A stretch of DNA of 64,000 bases from Nitrospirota bacterium (GTDB taxonomy: Bacteria > Nitrospirota > Thermodesulfovibrionia > SZUA-242). A program made the translations under genes and the position numbers. Shown piece after piece: positions 7,566 to 15,555 of this stretch. The stretch is taken from positions 1 through 64,000 of the forward strand of contig JACRHH010000037.1 in NCBI GenBank assembly GCA_016212095.1, read 5' to 3'. How positions within the stretch are numbered: the stretch's first letter is position 1; each line of letters begins with the position of its first letter. The notes under the pieces are model-generated. The model worked only from the letters and a program-made list of their open reading frames with translations. It was not told where the DNA came from and ran no database searches.

Positions 7566-8927
7566 TTATCGCAGGTTCAGGATCGTCTCGAAGAGCTGAT
7601 CGGCTGTCTGGATTATCTTGGCCGCCGCCTCGTAGGATCGCTGAAAACGGATGATGTTGGACGCTTCCTCGTCGAGCGAAACGCCCGATTTCTCCTGCAT
7701 CCTCGAATTTAGCTGAAACATTACGATGTCGGTGGCTTCGAGATCACGGTTTGCGGCTGCGGCGTCCATGCCCACCTGGCTCACAAGCGTCCTGTAATAG
7801 TCCGTGTAGGTTGAACCGGAAACCAGAGTCTGACTCTGGAGATCGGATATTGATTTTGCCATGGCGCTATTGCCGGGCAGACCGCCGGAAGTGGACGCCG
7901 CCGCGACCTCGTTGGCGCCGGATATGAAAACCCTCATGTTGGCCGCCGAGTCCGCGACAGCCGCAGGCTGGATGAAAAAGCTTCTGCCGGTCTTCCCGTC
8001 GAGGCCGTAGCCGGTTGAGTGCAGGGCGTTCACCTCGGTCATCAGGGAATAAGCCATCGTATCCAGTTGATCCAGATAATCGGGTATGGATGTATCCCTT
8101 ACCGCAATCTGCCCCTTCAGCTTGCCGCCGGTTATATTGTCGAAATTCAGCATGTCGCCGGTATTTGCAACCTTGATGTCGTACATGCCCTCGGAATCGG
8201 GCGTAACCTCAAGGCTCGAATATGCCTGCGGCATGACAAGGCTCTGTCCGCTGACAACAACGGTAACCAGGCCGTCCTCGTCCTCGAAGCGGTTCAACTG
8301 CATATACTCGGAAAGCTTGTTGATGGTTCTTTCGCGCTCGTCAAGCAGATCGGGCGACGCGCCGTTTTCGGCTATCAGGCGGTTTGAGCGGTAAATCCCC
8401 GCGACAAGGTCGTTGACCTCGGCAACGCTGTTTGACAGCTCGTTGTTCACCGACTGGCGATAATCGGTGAGCCTTGTGCTCATGTCATTGACGCGCGCTG
8501 AAAGCATGTTGGCGGTTTCTATAAGTGAAATGCGCTGCGGCCTGCCCTCCGGGCCGGAGGCAACCTCGTCCCATGCGTTGAAGAAATCCTGCATGGCGGT
8601 TGAAACGCCGGAGACATTCTCGTTGAACACATCCTCCACGCGCTTCATGGACGACGACATGGCGTCGTAGGTTCCACGCCTTGCGGTCTCGTTATGCGCC
8701 TGCAACTGGAGGAACGAGTCGTAGCTGCGGGAGATGTCGCCGATCTGCACGCCGCTTCCGATCCATTCGCCGCCGATGAAATGCGGCGCCGATGTGTCTA
8801 TCGTCACATCCTGCCGGTTGTATCCGGCTGTGTCGGCGTTGGCTACATTATGGGCCGTGACACTAAGCGCATACTGGCTTATCAGCAAGCCGGACTTGCC
8901 GATATTGAAGATGTTCGAGATGTTCAT
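7566..8927 (-). CDS. flgK: Flagellar hook-associated protein FlgK (HAP1)
   Basis: The 453-residue protein begins MNISNIFNIGKSGLLISQYALSVTAHNVANADTAGYNRQ, carrying the rod/hook/HAP motif (ALSVTAHNVANADT.GY). It ends with EASNIIRFQRSYEAAAKIIQTADQLFETILNLR, the C-terminal D0 helix. FlgK caps the hook and is the first junction protein. It is at the short end for the family. It sits between flgN (3-bp gap) and flgL. The context supports late flagellar assembly under sigma28 with flgM. Confidence 0.95.
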   Translation of the reverse strand: MNISNIFNIGKSGLLISQYALSVTAHNVANADTAGYNRQDVTIDTSAPHFIGGEWIGSGVQIGDISRSYDSFLQLQAHNETARRGTYDAMSSSMKRVEDVFNENVSGVSTAMQDFFNAWDEVASGPEGRPQRISLIETANMLSARVNDMSTRLTDYRQSVNNELSNSVAEVNDLVAGIYRSNRLIAENGASPDLLDERERTINKLSEYMQLNRFEDEDGLVTVVVSGQSLVMPQAYSSLEVTPDSEGMYDIKVANTGDMLNFDNITGGKLKGQIAVRDTSIPDYLDQLDTMAYSLMTEVNALHSTGYGLDGKTGRSFFIQPAAVADSAANMRVFISGANEVAAASTSGGLPGNSAMAKSISDLQSQTLVSGSTYTDYYRTLVSQVGMDAAAANRDLEATDIVMFQLNSRMQEKSGVSLDEEASNIIRFQRSYEAAAKIIQTADQLFETILNLR

Positions 8928-8930
8928 GGC

Positions 8931-9398
8931 TCATGCTCGTTTTGAAACGAGCCTTCCTTCCCCGCGGGCCCGACCTCCGGTAAGCAGTCCGATGAATCCG
9001 GCGGCGGCTCTGGTGTTAAAGAGCAGACCGCTTACGATTGCGTCGTTCCTGCTGTTCAGTTCCCGAAGCCGCGCAACGCGCTTCTTCAGGAGGCCTCCCA
9101 CCCGGAGCAGATTGCTGCCTTGCTCCGGGACGATGCCCGCGATATCCGACATGACGGCCTCCGGGCCGATTCCCGACTGCGCTGCAATTGAGCGCAACAT
9201 ACACGCCCTGCGCGCCTCAAGCTCAAGAAACTTCTCCTTGAGCCTGCCTTTCTCCCTCGACAGCGAATCCAGCTTGTCGGCGCCGTGCCGCCTTAGCGAC
9301 TCGGCCTCCTCCAGCAGCAGGAATTCGAAGCTGTCGCAGAGTGTCAGTTCGTCTTCGAGAACCCGGATCAGGCCGTCAATGTCAGAGGATTGTGCCAA
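8931..9398 (-). CDS. flgN: FlgN-type export chaperone
   Basis: The 155-residue, mostly helical protein has a FlgN-like pattern: an N-terminal long helix (LIRVLEDELTLCDSFEFLLLEEAESL) followed by a Lys/Arg/Glu-rich coiled segment and LRELNSRNDAIVSGLL near the end. FlgN chaperones FlgK and FlgL to the flagellar type III export gate. It overlaps flgM by 17 nt and directly precedes flgK, the usual order. Identity rests mainly on context and helix pattern. Confidence 0.82.
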   Translation of the reverse strand: MAQSSDIDGLIRVLEDELTLCDSFEFLLLEEAESLRRHGADKLDSLSREKGRLKEKFLELEARRACMLRSIAAQSGIGPEAVMSDIAGIVPEQGSNLLRVGGLLKKRVARLRELNSRNDAIVSGLLFNTRAAAGFIGLLTGGRARGEGRLVSKRA

Positions 9399-9681
9399 GC
9401 ATCGTCTCCTTCAGCATCTTGCCGGCAACGGCCTCGCCGCGCACGTTGTAGGTTCCGGTTGCAAGCTGCTCCTGCATCTGGCGAACCTTCTCCTCGCGCA
9501 CGTCCGGAGCCTTCTTCACTTCCGCAGTGATCTTCTGCACTTCCTTGGCTCTCGATGAAATCCTTACGGAGTCGTCGCGCTGCTGGGGCGCGTTCTTCTC
9601 CACCTGGGGCTTCTCCGCCGCCTGACGAAGATAAGCCTCCTTGACCTCAGGGAGCTGATTACTATTTCCACTAATCTTCAT
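9382..9681 (-). CDS. flgM: Anti-sigma28 factor FlgM
   Basis: The 99-residue protein begins MKISGNSNQ, contains a conserved DSVRISSRAKEVQKI segment and a C-terminal VREEKVRQMQEQLATGTYNVRGEAVAGKML block, diagnostic of FlgM. FlgM holds FliA (sigma28) inactive until it is exported through the finished hook-basal body. A GGAGG SD precedes the ATG. A near-perfect sigma28 promoter lies 26-52 bp upstream, so flgM is autoregulated as usual. First gene of flgM-flgN-flgK-flgL. Confidence 0.93.
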   Translation of the reverse strand: MKISGNSNQLPEVKEAYLRQAAEKPQVEKNAPQQRDDSVRISSRAKEVQKITAEVKKAPDVREEKVRQMQEQLATGTYNVRGEAVAGKMLKETMLGTIL

Positions 9682-9706
9682 AATAGCTTCCCTCCTTTCA
9701 AATAGC

Positions 9707-9733
9707 TTATCGGCGGATAATGCCTTATCTTTA
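9707..9733 (-). promoter_or_regulatory. Sigma28 (FliA) promoter of flgMNKL
   Basis: Minus strand: TAAAGATA (9733-9726), 11-bp spacer, GCCGATAA (9714-9707). The -10 is a perfect match to the enterobacterial sigma28 consensus and the -35 keeps TAAAG. Transcription would start near 9697, just before the flgM SD. Confidence 0.88.
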
Positions 9734-9750
9734 GTTTTATTTCCAGAAAA

Positions 9751-10200
9751 TTAATACTTTCCGGAAGATTTTTCCCTTATTTTTCCGTCAATTACATTAC
9801 TGTGCGTCATGCTGTTGACATGCACTGTATCGCGCGCAACACTACAGGGATCGGCTGCGTTGTTATTTTGCGACAAAGCGACGCTTGGGGGCTGTTTTCC
9901 GGTCATGCGGGCAAATGCCTCGCCCATTCCGGTTCCCTTTCGCGCGATTTCGTCGGCCATCGCATTCTGGATCATCGTTTCGTAAATATCGTTTCCCAAG
10001 CCGCCGCCCGGAAGAAAACCGCCTTCCGGCATCATTTTTGTGATTTCCTTCATAAGCTGGCTTGCAAACAGCGCCTCAAACTTCTGTCCAACCGAGTCGG
10101 TTGAACCGGCGGAATTGGCTCTGCCCAGTCTGCTTACAAGGCCATCCATTGAGGCGTTGCCGACGGTTAAAAGTCCGGCTGATGCGGGCGATGCAATCAT
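9751..10200 (-). CDS. flgJ: Rod-binding protein FlgJ (muramidase domain absent)
   Basis: The 149-residue protein carries the rod-binding domain only: KFEALFASQLMKEITKMMPEGGFLPGGGLGNDIYETMIQNAMADEIARKGTGMGEA (about 43-98). The peptidoglycan-hydrolase half found in E. coli FlgJ is missing, as in many non-enteric bacteria, so cell-wall opening must be done by a separate enzyme. It starts within the flgI stop (TAATG) and is the last gene of flgHIJ. The Ser/Asn-rich C-terminal tail (about 105-149) is not conserved. Confidence 0.92.
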   Translation of the reverse strand: MIASPASAGLLTVGNASMDGLVSRLGRANSAGSTDSVGQKFEALFASQLMKEITKMMPEGGFLPGGGLGNDIYETMIQNAMADEIARKGTGMGEAFARMTGKQPPSVALSQNNNAADPCSVARDTVHVNSMTHSNVIDGKIREKSSGKY

Positions 10201-11297
10201 TACAGAACCTCCAGTTCGGCCTTGAGCGCGCCAGCGGCCTTGAGCGCCTGAAGTATCGCGATAAGATCGCGCGGGGTAACGCCGAGCGAATTCAGCGCCC
10301 TGACAACCTCGCCAAGATTCGCGCCGCCTATTTCTATAAGGGATGCCTTTGCTTCCTTCACCTCAACCTTCGTGTCGGGTATTACCACGGTTTCGCCCTT
10401 CGGGCTAAACGGCGACGGCTGCGACACAGAAAGCGATGTTTTAATCTCCACCGTGAGATTTCCGTGCGAAAGCCCAACCGGCGACACTGTCACCCGCTCG
10501 CCAAGCACGATGGTTCCGGTCTTTTCATTTATAACCACGCGGGCCGGGATGTCGGTCTTGACTTCAACCGATTCCAGAAGCGCCAGAAACTCTATCACCC
10601 GTCCGGTGTACGACTCCGGAACCTTCACATGCACCGAGCGCGGGCCGTCCGCTTCGGCGCAGACATCGTCGAGCAGCCTGTTGATGGATTCGATGGCCGA
10701 GCGAACGGTTGTGAAATCCGGCGTGTTCAGCACGATGTCAACCGCCCTTGAATCGGCGAAGCTAACCGGAACCTCGCGCTCGATAACCGCGCCGTCCGGC
10801 ACTCGCCCCACGGTCGGATGGCCCTTGCTCACGCCTCCGGCAGCGAATCCGCCGATGGAGATCGCGCCCTGCGCCACGGCGTATGTTTCGCCGTCGGGGC
10901 CGGCAAGCGGCGTCATCAGAAGCGTTCCGCCCTGAAGGCTTTTTGCGTCGGAGATGGAGGAGACTATCACGTCCAGCCTGCTTCCGGAGCGCGCGAAGGT
11001 GGGCATGTTGGCCGTGACAACCACCGCCGCCACGTTTTTGGGCTTGAGATCGGCGTCGTTTACGTTCAGGCCCATGCGCCGAAGCATGTTGCCAAGCGCC
11101 TGCGGCATGGAGCCGGCCTTGTCGCCGGTTCCGTTTAGTCCCATCACAAGCCCGTAGCCCACAAGCTGGTTGTCGCGTATGCCGGAGATGGAGGATATGT
11201 CCTTCAGTCTCTCGGCTGAGGCGGAGGATGCCATCAAAACGGCTGCGAATACAACCGCTATTATCGCCACTGGTGGGCGTGAGCTTAGAACGGCCAT
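10200..11297 (-). CDS. flgI: Flagellar P-ring protein FlgI
   Basis: The 365-residue precursor has a signal peptide (cleavage after ASA) and mature start ERLKDISSISGIRDNQLVGYGLVMGLNGTGD, then family blocks SGSRLDVIVSSISDAKSLQGG, ...LNTPDFTT and a C-terminal L.PRDLIAILQALKAAGAL. FlgI forms the P-ring bushing in the periplasm. It overlaps flgH by 13 nt and is coupled to flgJ. Length is normal for the family. Confidence 0.97.
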   Translation of the reverse strand: MAVLSSRPPVAIIAVVFAAVLMASSASAERLKDISSISGIRDNQLVGYGLVMGLNGTGDKAGSMPQALGNMLRRMGLNVNDADLKPKNVAAVVVTANMPTFARSGSRLDVIVSSISDAKSLQGGTLLMTPLAGPDGETYAVAQGAISIGGFAAGGVSKGHPTVGRVPDGAVIEREVPVSFADSRAVDIVLNTPDFTTVRSAIESINRLLDDVCAEADGPRSVHVKVPESYTGRVIEFLALLESVEVKTDIPARVVINEKTGTIVLGERVTVSPVGLSHGNLTVEIKTSLSVSQPSPFSPKGETVVIPDTKVEVKEAKASLIEIGGANLGEVVRALNSLGVTPRDLIAILQALKAAGALKAELEVL

Positions 11298-12040
11298 ACT
11301 ACATCCAGCGCGCGGGTCATCCAGCCCGGCGACTGCCTGTCGTCGATCACTCCGTCGCCTGTGAGCGAAATCTGCGCGTCGGCAACGTAGGTTGATATTA
11401 CGGTGTTGTCGGATCGTATGTCGGAAGGACGCACGATGCCGCGAAGCACCAGTATCTGGTTTTCGTTGTTCACAAGCGTCTCCTTGCGGGCCTCAAGCAC
11501 CAGGTTGCCGTTTGGCAGCACATCCAGAACCTTGGCGGTGATGAGCGCTGTTAGTGTTCCGGCCCGCTGCGTTGCGCCCTTGCCCTTCATTTTGCTCGAT
11601 GTTGCGCCCGCCGCTTCAGGCGAAAACGCCTGATTCATCCCTAGCAGATCCTTCATGCCCAGATCGAGCGGCAGGCCCAGAAATTTAGTGAGGCTGCGGT
11701 CGTCCGACGATGTGCGTTCGGTGTCGGTGGTGGCGCTTTTTGTTCCGCTCACGCTTTCAACTACGCGTATTGTCACAAGGTCGTTGATCCTGCGCGCGCG
11801 GTTATCGTGAAAGATTCCTCCATTGCCCCGCCAAAGCGAGCCGGGCGCGGCATCCGTTTTCTCCTCCATGACCGGATAATATATCTGAGGCATAGGCTCC
11901 GCCTTAACCTGCCGCGCCTCGCGCGCTCCGCCGCACGCGGCAAGAAAGCCGCACGCGAAAACCGTTACCGCCGCGAACCGCATCGCGGCGAGCGGCATTA
12001 ATGAAAGCCGCATAGATTTTGTATTGGTAATTGTGTTCAT
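11285..12040 (-). CDS. flgH: Flagellar L-ring lipoprotein FlgH
   Basis: The 251-residue lipoprotein begins MNTITNTKSMRLSL, with lipobox LAAC after a hydrophobic segment. It has the FlgH core: GSLWRGNGGIFHDNRARRINDLVTIRVVES, a middle GNLVLEARKE and the closing V.DAQISLTGDGVIDDRQSPGWM. It forms the outer-membrane L-ring. The ATG at 12040 is chosen because GGAGG lies seven bases upstream and a sigma54-type promoter ends just beyond; a longer frame back to 12196 runs through a perfect palindrome and is unlikely. First gene of flgHIJ; no flgA, flgF or flgG adjoin it. Confidence 0.95.
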   Translation of the reverse strand: MNTITNTKSMRLSLMPLAAMRFAAVTVFACGFLAACGGAREARQVKAEPMPQIYYPVMEEKTDAAPGSLWRGNGGIFHDNRARRINDLVTIRVVESVSGTKSATTDTERTSSDDRSLTKFLGLPLDLGMKDLLGMNQAFSPEAAGATSSKMKGKGATQRAGTLTALITAKVLDVLPNGNLVLEARKETLVNNENQILVLRGIVRPSDIRSDNTVISTYVADAQISLTGDGVIDDRQSPGWMTRALDVVWPF

Positions 12041-12071
12041 GTTCGCCTCCGTTTGCTCCGCCATGGTGCAA

Positions 12072-12087
12072 AGCAATGGCGATGCCA
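12072..12087 (-). promoter_or_regulatory. Sigma54-type promoter of flgHIJ
   Basis: Minus strand reads TGGCATCGCCATTGCT (12087-12072): the GG at -24 and GC at -12 are exactly 10 bases apart, with TGGCA and TTGCT matching consensus. The start point would be near 12060, about 20 bp before the flgH ATG. This fits a class-II flagellar operon controlled by an NtrC-type activator; two such activators are in the window, but no link is shown. Confidence 0.78.
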
Positions 12088-12164
12088 GCGTTGAAACGCC
12101 AATTAACGCCCTTTGCGGGCTGGCGCGGTGGGGAAATTCGGGCTGGACGGGGAAAAATGTTCCA

Positions 12165-12195
12165 TGAAAATCGAAAGCGGCACTTTCGATTTTCA
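12165..12195. repeat. 13-bp perfect inverted repeat between flgH and hisIE
   Basis: TGAAAATCGAAAG and its reverse complement flank a 5-bp loop. It lies between two divergent genes, upstream of the sigma54 site, so it is not a normal terminator for either. It could be an operator, or a terminator for a minus-strand transcript. No T-run is adjacent on the plus strand; on the minus strand ATTTTT follows ten bases later. Confidence 0.6.
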
Positions 12196-12327
12196 AGGTA
12201 ATTTCCGACGGCGCGCTGTCCGGCGAAAGGCTGGAAACGGCATCCGTCAGTGATCGGCGGCAGATGTGCTACAATTTCCGCGCAATCAACAGCCGGCAAG
12301 GCAACAAGCAAGGCAGAGGTAAAAAAA

Positions 12328-13008
12328 TTGGCAAACGAAGAAACAATCCCGTCGCTGCGTTACGACGAAAACGGCCTAATACCGGCCATTGTTCAGGACG
12401 ACGAAAACGGCGAAATACTGATGATGGCCTACATGAACGCCGACTCCCTGCGGATGACCATCGAGACCGGCAAGACGCATTTCTGGAGCCGCTCGCGGAA
12501 AAAATTCTGGATGAAGGGCGAAACATCCGGCCATGTGCAGGAGGTTCGCAAAATCCTCTACGACTGCGACCGCGACACGCTGGTTATCAAGGTGAACCAG
12601 ATCGGCCCCGGCGCGTGCCACACCGGCCACCGGAGCTGTTTCTTCACCACGATTGACGGCGTGGAGACATCGAACGCCGCCTTCAGCGCAAACGAGGCGT
12701 ATAAAAAGCTGCCGGTTCTGGAGCATCTTCAGACTGTCATCCACGACCGGCGCTGCAATCCGAAGCCGGATTCATACGTTGCCGGGCTTTTCGCCAAGGG
12801 CCGCGAGACCATATACAAAAAGGTTGGCGAGGAGGCGGTGGAAACCGTGATCGCGGCGGCGTCTGGCGAGCGCGACGCCACAGTGCGCGAGCTTGCCGAT
12901 CTCATGTTTCATACGCTTGTGCTGATGGAGCATGAGGGGATTGCCTTGCAAGAAGTGTACGATGTGCTTTCCGGACGCACATGCAGCCTGAAAAAGAAGA
13001 CCGAATAG
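12328..13008 (+). CDS. hisIE: Bifunctional phosphoribosyl-AMP cyclohydrolase / phosphoribosyl-ATP pyrophosphatase
   Basis: The 226-residue protein fuses HisI and HisE. HisI (about 1-120) has [34 protein letters not shown], and the Zn ligands in [11 protein letters not shown]. HisE (about 130-226) has [13 protein letters not shown] and a [10 protein letters not shown] helix. They catalyse steps 2 and 3 of histidine synthesis. The start is taken as TTG at 12328, which has AGAGGT seven bases upstream; an ATG at 12250 would add 26 unconserved residues. No other his gene is nearby. Confidence 0.95.
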   Translation: MANEETIPSLRYDENGLIPAIVQDDENGEILMMAYMNADSLRMTIETGKTHFWSRSRKKFWMKGETSGHVQEVRKILYDCDRDTLVIKVNQIGPGACHTGHRSCFFTTIDGVETSNAAFSANEAYKKLPVLEHLQTVIHDRRCNPKPDSYVAGLFAKGRETIYKKVGEEAVETVIAAASGERDATVRELADLMFHTLVLMEHEGIALQEVYDVLSGRTCSLKKKTE

Positions 13009-13018
13009 GAGGTAGTAG

Positions 13019-13366
13019 ATGAGCGCCGATTGTTTGTTCTGCAAGATCGCAAACGGAGATATTCCGGCGAAGCTGGTTCACGAGGACGACATGGCCGTTG
13101 CCTTCGAGGACATAAAGCCGGTTGCGCCGGTGCATATTCTGGTGATTCCCCGCAAGCACATCCCGACGGTTGACGACATCGAGCCGGAAGACTCGCAGGC
13201 CGTGGGGCATTTATTTCAGGTGGCTAAAAAAATCGCGTGCGAACGCGGGCTGGCCGAAAACGGCTACCGCCTCGTTTTCAACTGCAAGGCCGACGCCGGA
13301 CAGCTTGTATATCACATCCACCTGCACCTTCTGGGCGGCAGGAAGTTCAACTGGCCGCCGGGCTAA
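13019..13366 (+). CDS. HIT-family (histidine triad) nucleotide-binding protein
   Basis: The 115-residue protein starts MSADCLFCKIANGDIPAKLVHEDD, has HILVIPRKHIPT in the middle and ends with the histidine triad HIHLHLLGGR (about 99-108). This is the HinT/PKCI branch, which hydrolyses phosphoramidates such as AMP-lysine. An AGGAGG SD precedes the ATG. It follows hisIE by 10 bp and is followed 13 bp later by a radical SAM gene, so the three may be one transcript. Confidence 0.94.
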   Translation: MSADCLFCKIANGDIPAKLVHEDDMAVAFEDIKPVAPVHILVIPRKHIPTVDDIEPEDSQAVGHLFQVAKKIACERGLAENGYRLVFNCKADAGQLVYHIHLHLLGGRKFNWPPG

Positions 13367-13379
13367 CAATATAATTGCC

Positions 13380-14363
13380 GTGGGCGACAGTTCCCCAAAC
13401 CGCCCGAATTATCTGAAATTTCTCGACAGGCACGATCCGGCTGGCAGAATTGCGGCAATGCTGCGCCTGCTGGACGGCTGCCGCGTATGTCCGCGAAACT
13501 GCGGCGTTAACCGTCTGAAAGACGAGCGCGGGTTCTGCCGCACCGGGCGGCTTGCGCTTGTGGCAAGCCACTGCGTTCACCACGGCGAGGAACCGGCAAT
13601 TTCCGGCTCGCGCGGCTCAGGCACGATATTTTTCGGCAACTGCAACCTGCGCTGCCTTTTCTGCCAAAACCGGCAGATTTCGCAGGGCAACGACACGGGC
13701 GAGGAACAAGGCCCGTGGCAGATTGCCGACATGATGCTCGAACTCCAGCGCAAGGGAGCCCACAACATCAACTTCGTTTCGCCCACCCATGTTGCGCCGC
13801 AGATGGCCGAGGCCATAGTTGTTGCGGCGGGGCGCGGCCTGCGCATCCCGATAGTCTACAACTCGAACGGATACGAATCGGTTGAGATGCTGCGGCTTCT
13901 GCGCGGCTTTGTGGACATCTACATGCCCGACATGAAGTATGGCGATGACGAATCCGCCGAACTCTGCTCCTTCGCGCCGGGATATGTTCATTCAGCGCAG
14001 GCCGCGCTGGTTGAGATGCGGCGGGCTGTTGGGCATCTGAGGCTTGACGGCATGGGCGTTGCTCGAAACGGGCTGCTGGTTCGTCACCTCGTGCTGCCAA
14101 ACGATATGGCCGGAAGCCGGGATGTGCTTCGGTTTATCCGTAGGGTGATTGGCCGCGAAACCTCAATTTCGCTGATGTCGCAGTATTTCCCCAGCCACAA
14201 GGCGGCGGGCCACCAGCTTTTGGGGCGGCCCGTCCGGGCCGGGGAATATGCAGGGGTGCTCGATGAGATGGACAGGCTTGGCCTTGACGGCTGGATTCAG
14301 GAGCTTCAAAGCAGCGCGTATTACCGTCCCGATTTCGAAGGGGATCATCCGTTCGAGGGGTAG
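13380..14363 (+). CDS. PflX-like radical SAM protein (COG1313 type)
   Basis: The protein (327 residues from the GTG at 13380) has an N-terminal CRVCPRNCGVNR cluster-like motif, then the radical SAM motif C-x3-C-x2-C in FGNCNLRCLFCQNRQIS. Further blocks are NINFVSPTH, IVYNSNGYE and DIYMPDMKY, all characteristic of the PflA-related PflX family. It should bind a [4Fe-4S] cluster and S-adenosylmethionine. The physiological substrate of this subgroup is not established; no pyruvate-formate-lyase gene is nearby. The frame overlaps the HIT gene only if an upstream ATG is used, so GTG is preferred. Confidence 0.88.
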   Translation: MGDSSPNRPNYLKFLDRHDPAGRIAAMLRLLDGCRVCPRNCGVNRLKDERGFCRTGRLALVASHCVHHGEEPAISGSRGSGTIFFGNCNLRCLFCQNRQISQGNDTGEEQGPWQIADMMLELQRKGAHNINFVSPTHVAPQMAEAIVVAAGRGLRIPIVYNSNGYESVEMLRLLRGFVDIYMPDMKYGDDESAELCSFAPGYVHSAQAALVEMRRAVGHLRLDGMGVARNGLLVRHLVLPNDMAGSRDVLRFIRRVIGRETSISLMSQYFPSHKAAGHQLLGRPVRAGEYAGVLDEMDRLGLDGWIQELQSSAYYRPDFEGDHPFEG

Positions 14364-14392
14364 TAAACACGCGCTGCTTGCTGATATTGCCG

Positions 14393-15535
14393 CTACATGC
14401 CCCTGAAGATTATCTCCAGCGTAATCAACGCATAAGAGGTCGTCAGCACCGGATCCTTTTCCCACCACCGGCCCGTGGGATTCACCCATGAGCCTTCCTC
14501 GCCGTTCTGAAGCGACATTAGCCTGAGGGCGAGATCCTTGCGCCAGTTCACGGTTTTGCCGTCTTTCAGCGTAATATCATCCGCGCCATACGCGCTCAAG
14601 CCCTTGGCCATCGTATGAAAGTAGTAAAACAGGCCTTCCTGTCCCATGCCCGGATTTTCGGCAAGCGTATAGTTCTCGCCCAGCCATTTGTAAACCGCCT
14701 GAACTCGCGGATCGTCCTTCTTCAGGTCGGCGTAAATGTAGCTTAGAAGTCCGGCGTAGCTCATGCTACCGTATGAGCGAAGCGCCTTTTTTCCGGATGG
14801 CAGCGTAACCTCGCCAGCCTTGCTCTCGTCCTGGGCGTAGACAAATCCGCCCTTGTTCGCGGCATCGTCTGCCACCCACTCGTGCGGATTGTACTGCGGC
14901 AGGTTCTGGCAGCGCTGGATGAAATTGATGGCCGCTTTCCAGTCGAGCTGTTTCAGGTTTTTATCGGCCTTGTCCTGATCGAGATACCTGGAATAATAGA
15001 GCGCCTCAAGGCCGATGTACGTGTTCGACATGTCTGTGTGTCCGGTTTTGTTATAGCCGATTCCGCCCTCGTTCTGAAGCGAAGTGACGTATGCGCGGGC
15101 GTTTTTCAGCGCCGCGTCGTAAGACGGATCGCGCGCCATCAGAAGCGCCATCATGGCGATGGATGTGTTGTAGTTTTCCATCGGCGTGGCGGTTTTCCTT
15201 GAATATATGCCGCCGTCGGGCTGAACATTCGACATCAGATACCTGTAGCCGTTCTGAACAATCTGCGGCTTTTCGGCCATGTACCTGCCCGATGGCTCTC
15301 CCATGAAGGCTGTGAGCACAAGGGATGACAGCGCCGGATGCTCCGGCTGCGACCATGATCCGTCCGGATTCTGTTTCTTCTCCAGCCATTTCAGCCCCTT
15401 CTCGATGGCATTGGAGATTTCGAACTTCAGCGATACGTCCCGCTTTTTACCGATAACATCCTTATCGGCGGCGAATGCGGCTCCGCAGAGCGCCACCGAC
15501 AACAAAACCACCAGAAACGATACTGTTTTCTTCAT
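14393..15535 (-). CDS. Secreted alpha/alpha-toroid (prenyltransferase/squalene-oxidase repeat) protein
   Basis: The 380-residue protein has a signal peptide (cleavage near AFAA) and at least five repeats of the terpenoid-cyclase toroid type, each pairing a Gly-rich turn (QNPDGSW, PDGGIYS, EGGIGYN, GQEGLFYY, EEGSWVN) with a helix such as S-L-V-L-T-A. The DxDD acid motif of squalene-hopene cyclases is not seen, so cyclase activity is doubtful; a periplasmic binding or scaffold role is possible. It follows a YdjY-domain protein by 20 bp and shares its operon. Secreted proteins of this fold are common in Planctomycetes-like genomes with no assigned function. Confidence 0.82.
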   Translation of the reverse strand: MKKTVSFLVVLLSVALCGAAFAADKDVIGKKRDVSLKFEISNAIEKGLKWLEKKQNPDGSWSQPEHPALSSLVLTAFMGEPSGRYMAEKPQIVQNGYRYLMSNVQPDGGIYSRKTATPMENYNTSIAMMALLMARDPSYDAALKNARAYVTSLQNEGGIGYNKTGHTDMSNTYIGLEALYYSRYLDQDKADKNLKQLDWKAAINFIQRCQNLPQYNPHEWVADDAANKGGFVYAQDESKAGEVTLPSGKKALRSYGSMSYAGLLSYIYADLKKDDPRVQAVYKWLGENYTLAENPGMGQEGLFYYFHTMAKGLSAYGADDITLKDGKTVNWRKDLALRLMSLQNGEEGSWVNPTGRWWEKDPVLTTSYALITLEIIFRGM

Positions 15536-15555
15536 GTTTTATCTCCTGCGCGTGA

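Noticed and set aside
12041-12196. N-terminal extension of flgH
   Set aside because: It would translate a perfect palindrome and the promoter; the ATG at 12040 has GGAGG and a proper lipoprotein signal.
14393-15535. Squalene-hopene cyclase
   Set aside because: Too short (380 residues), carries a signal peptide and lacks DxDD; only the toroid repeats match.
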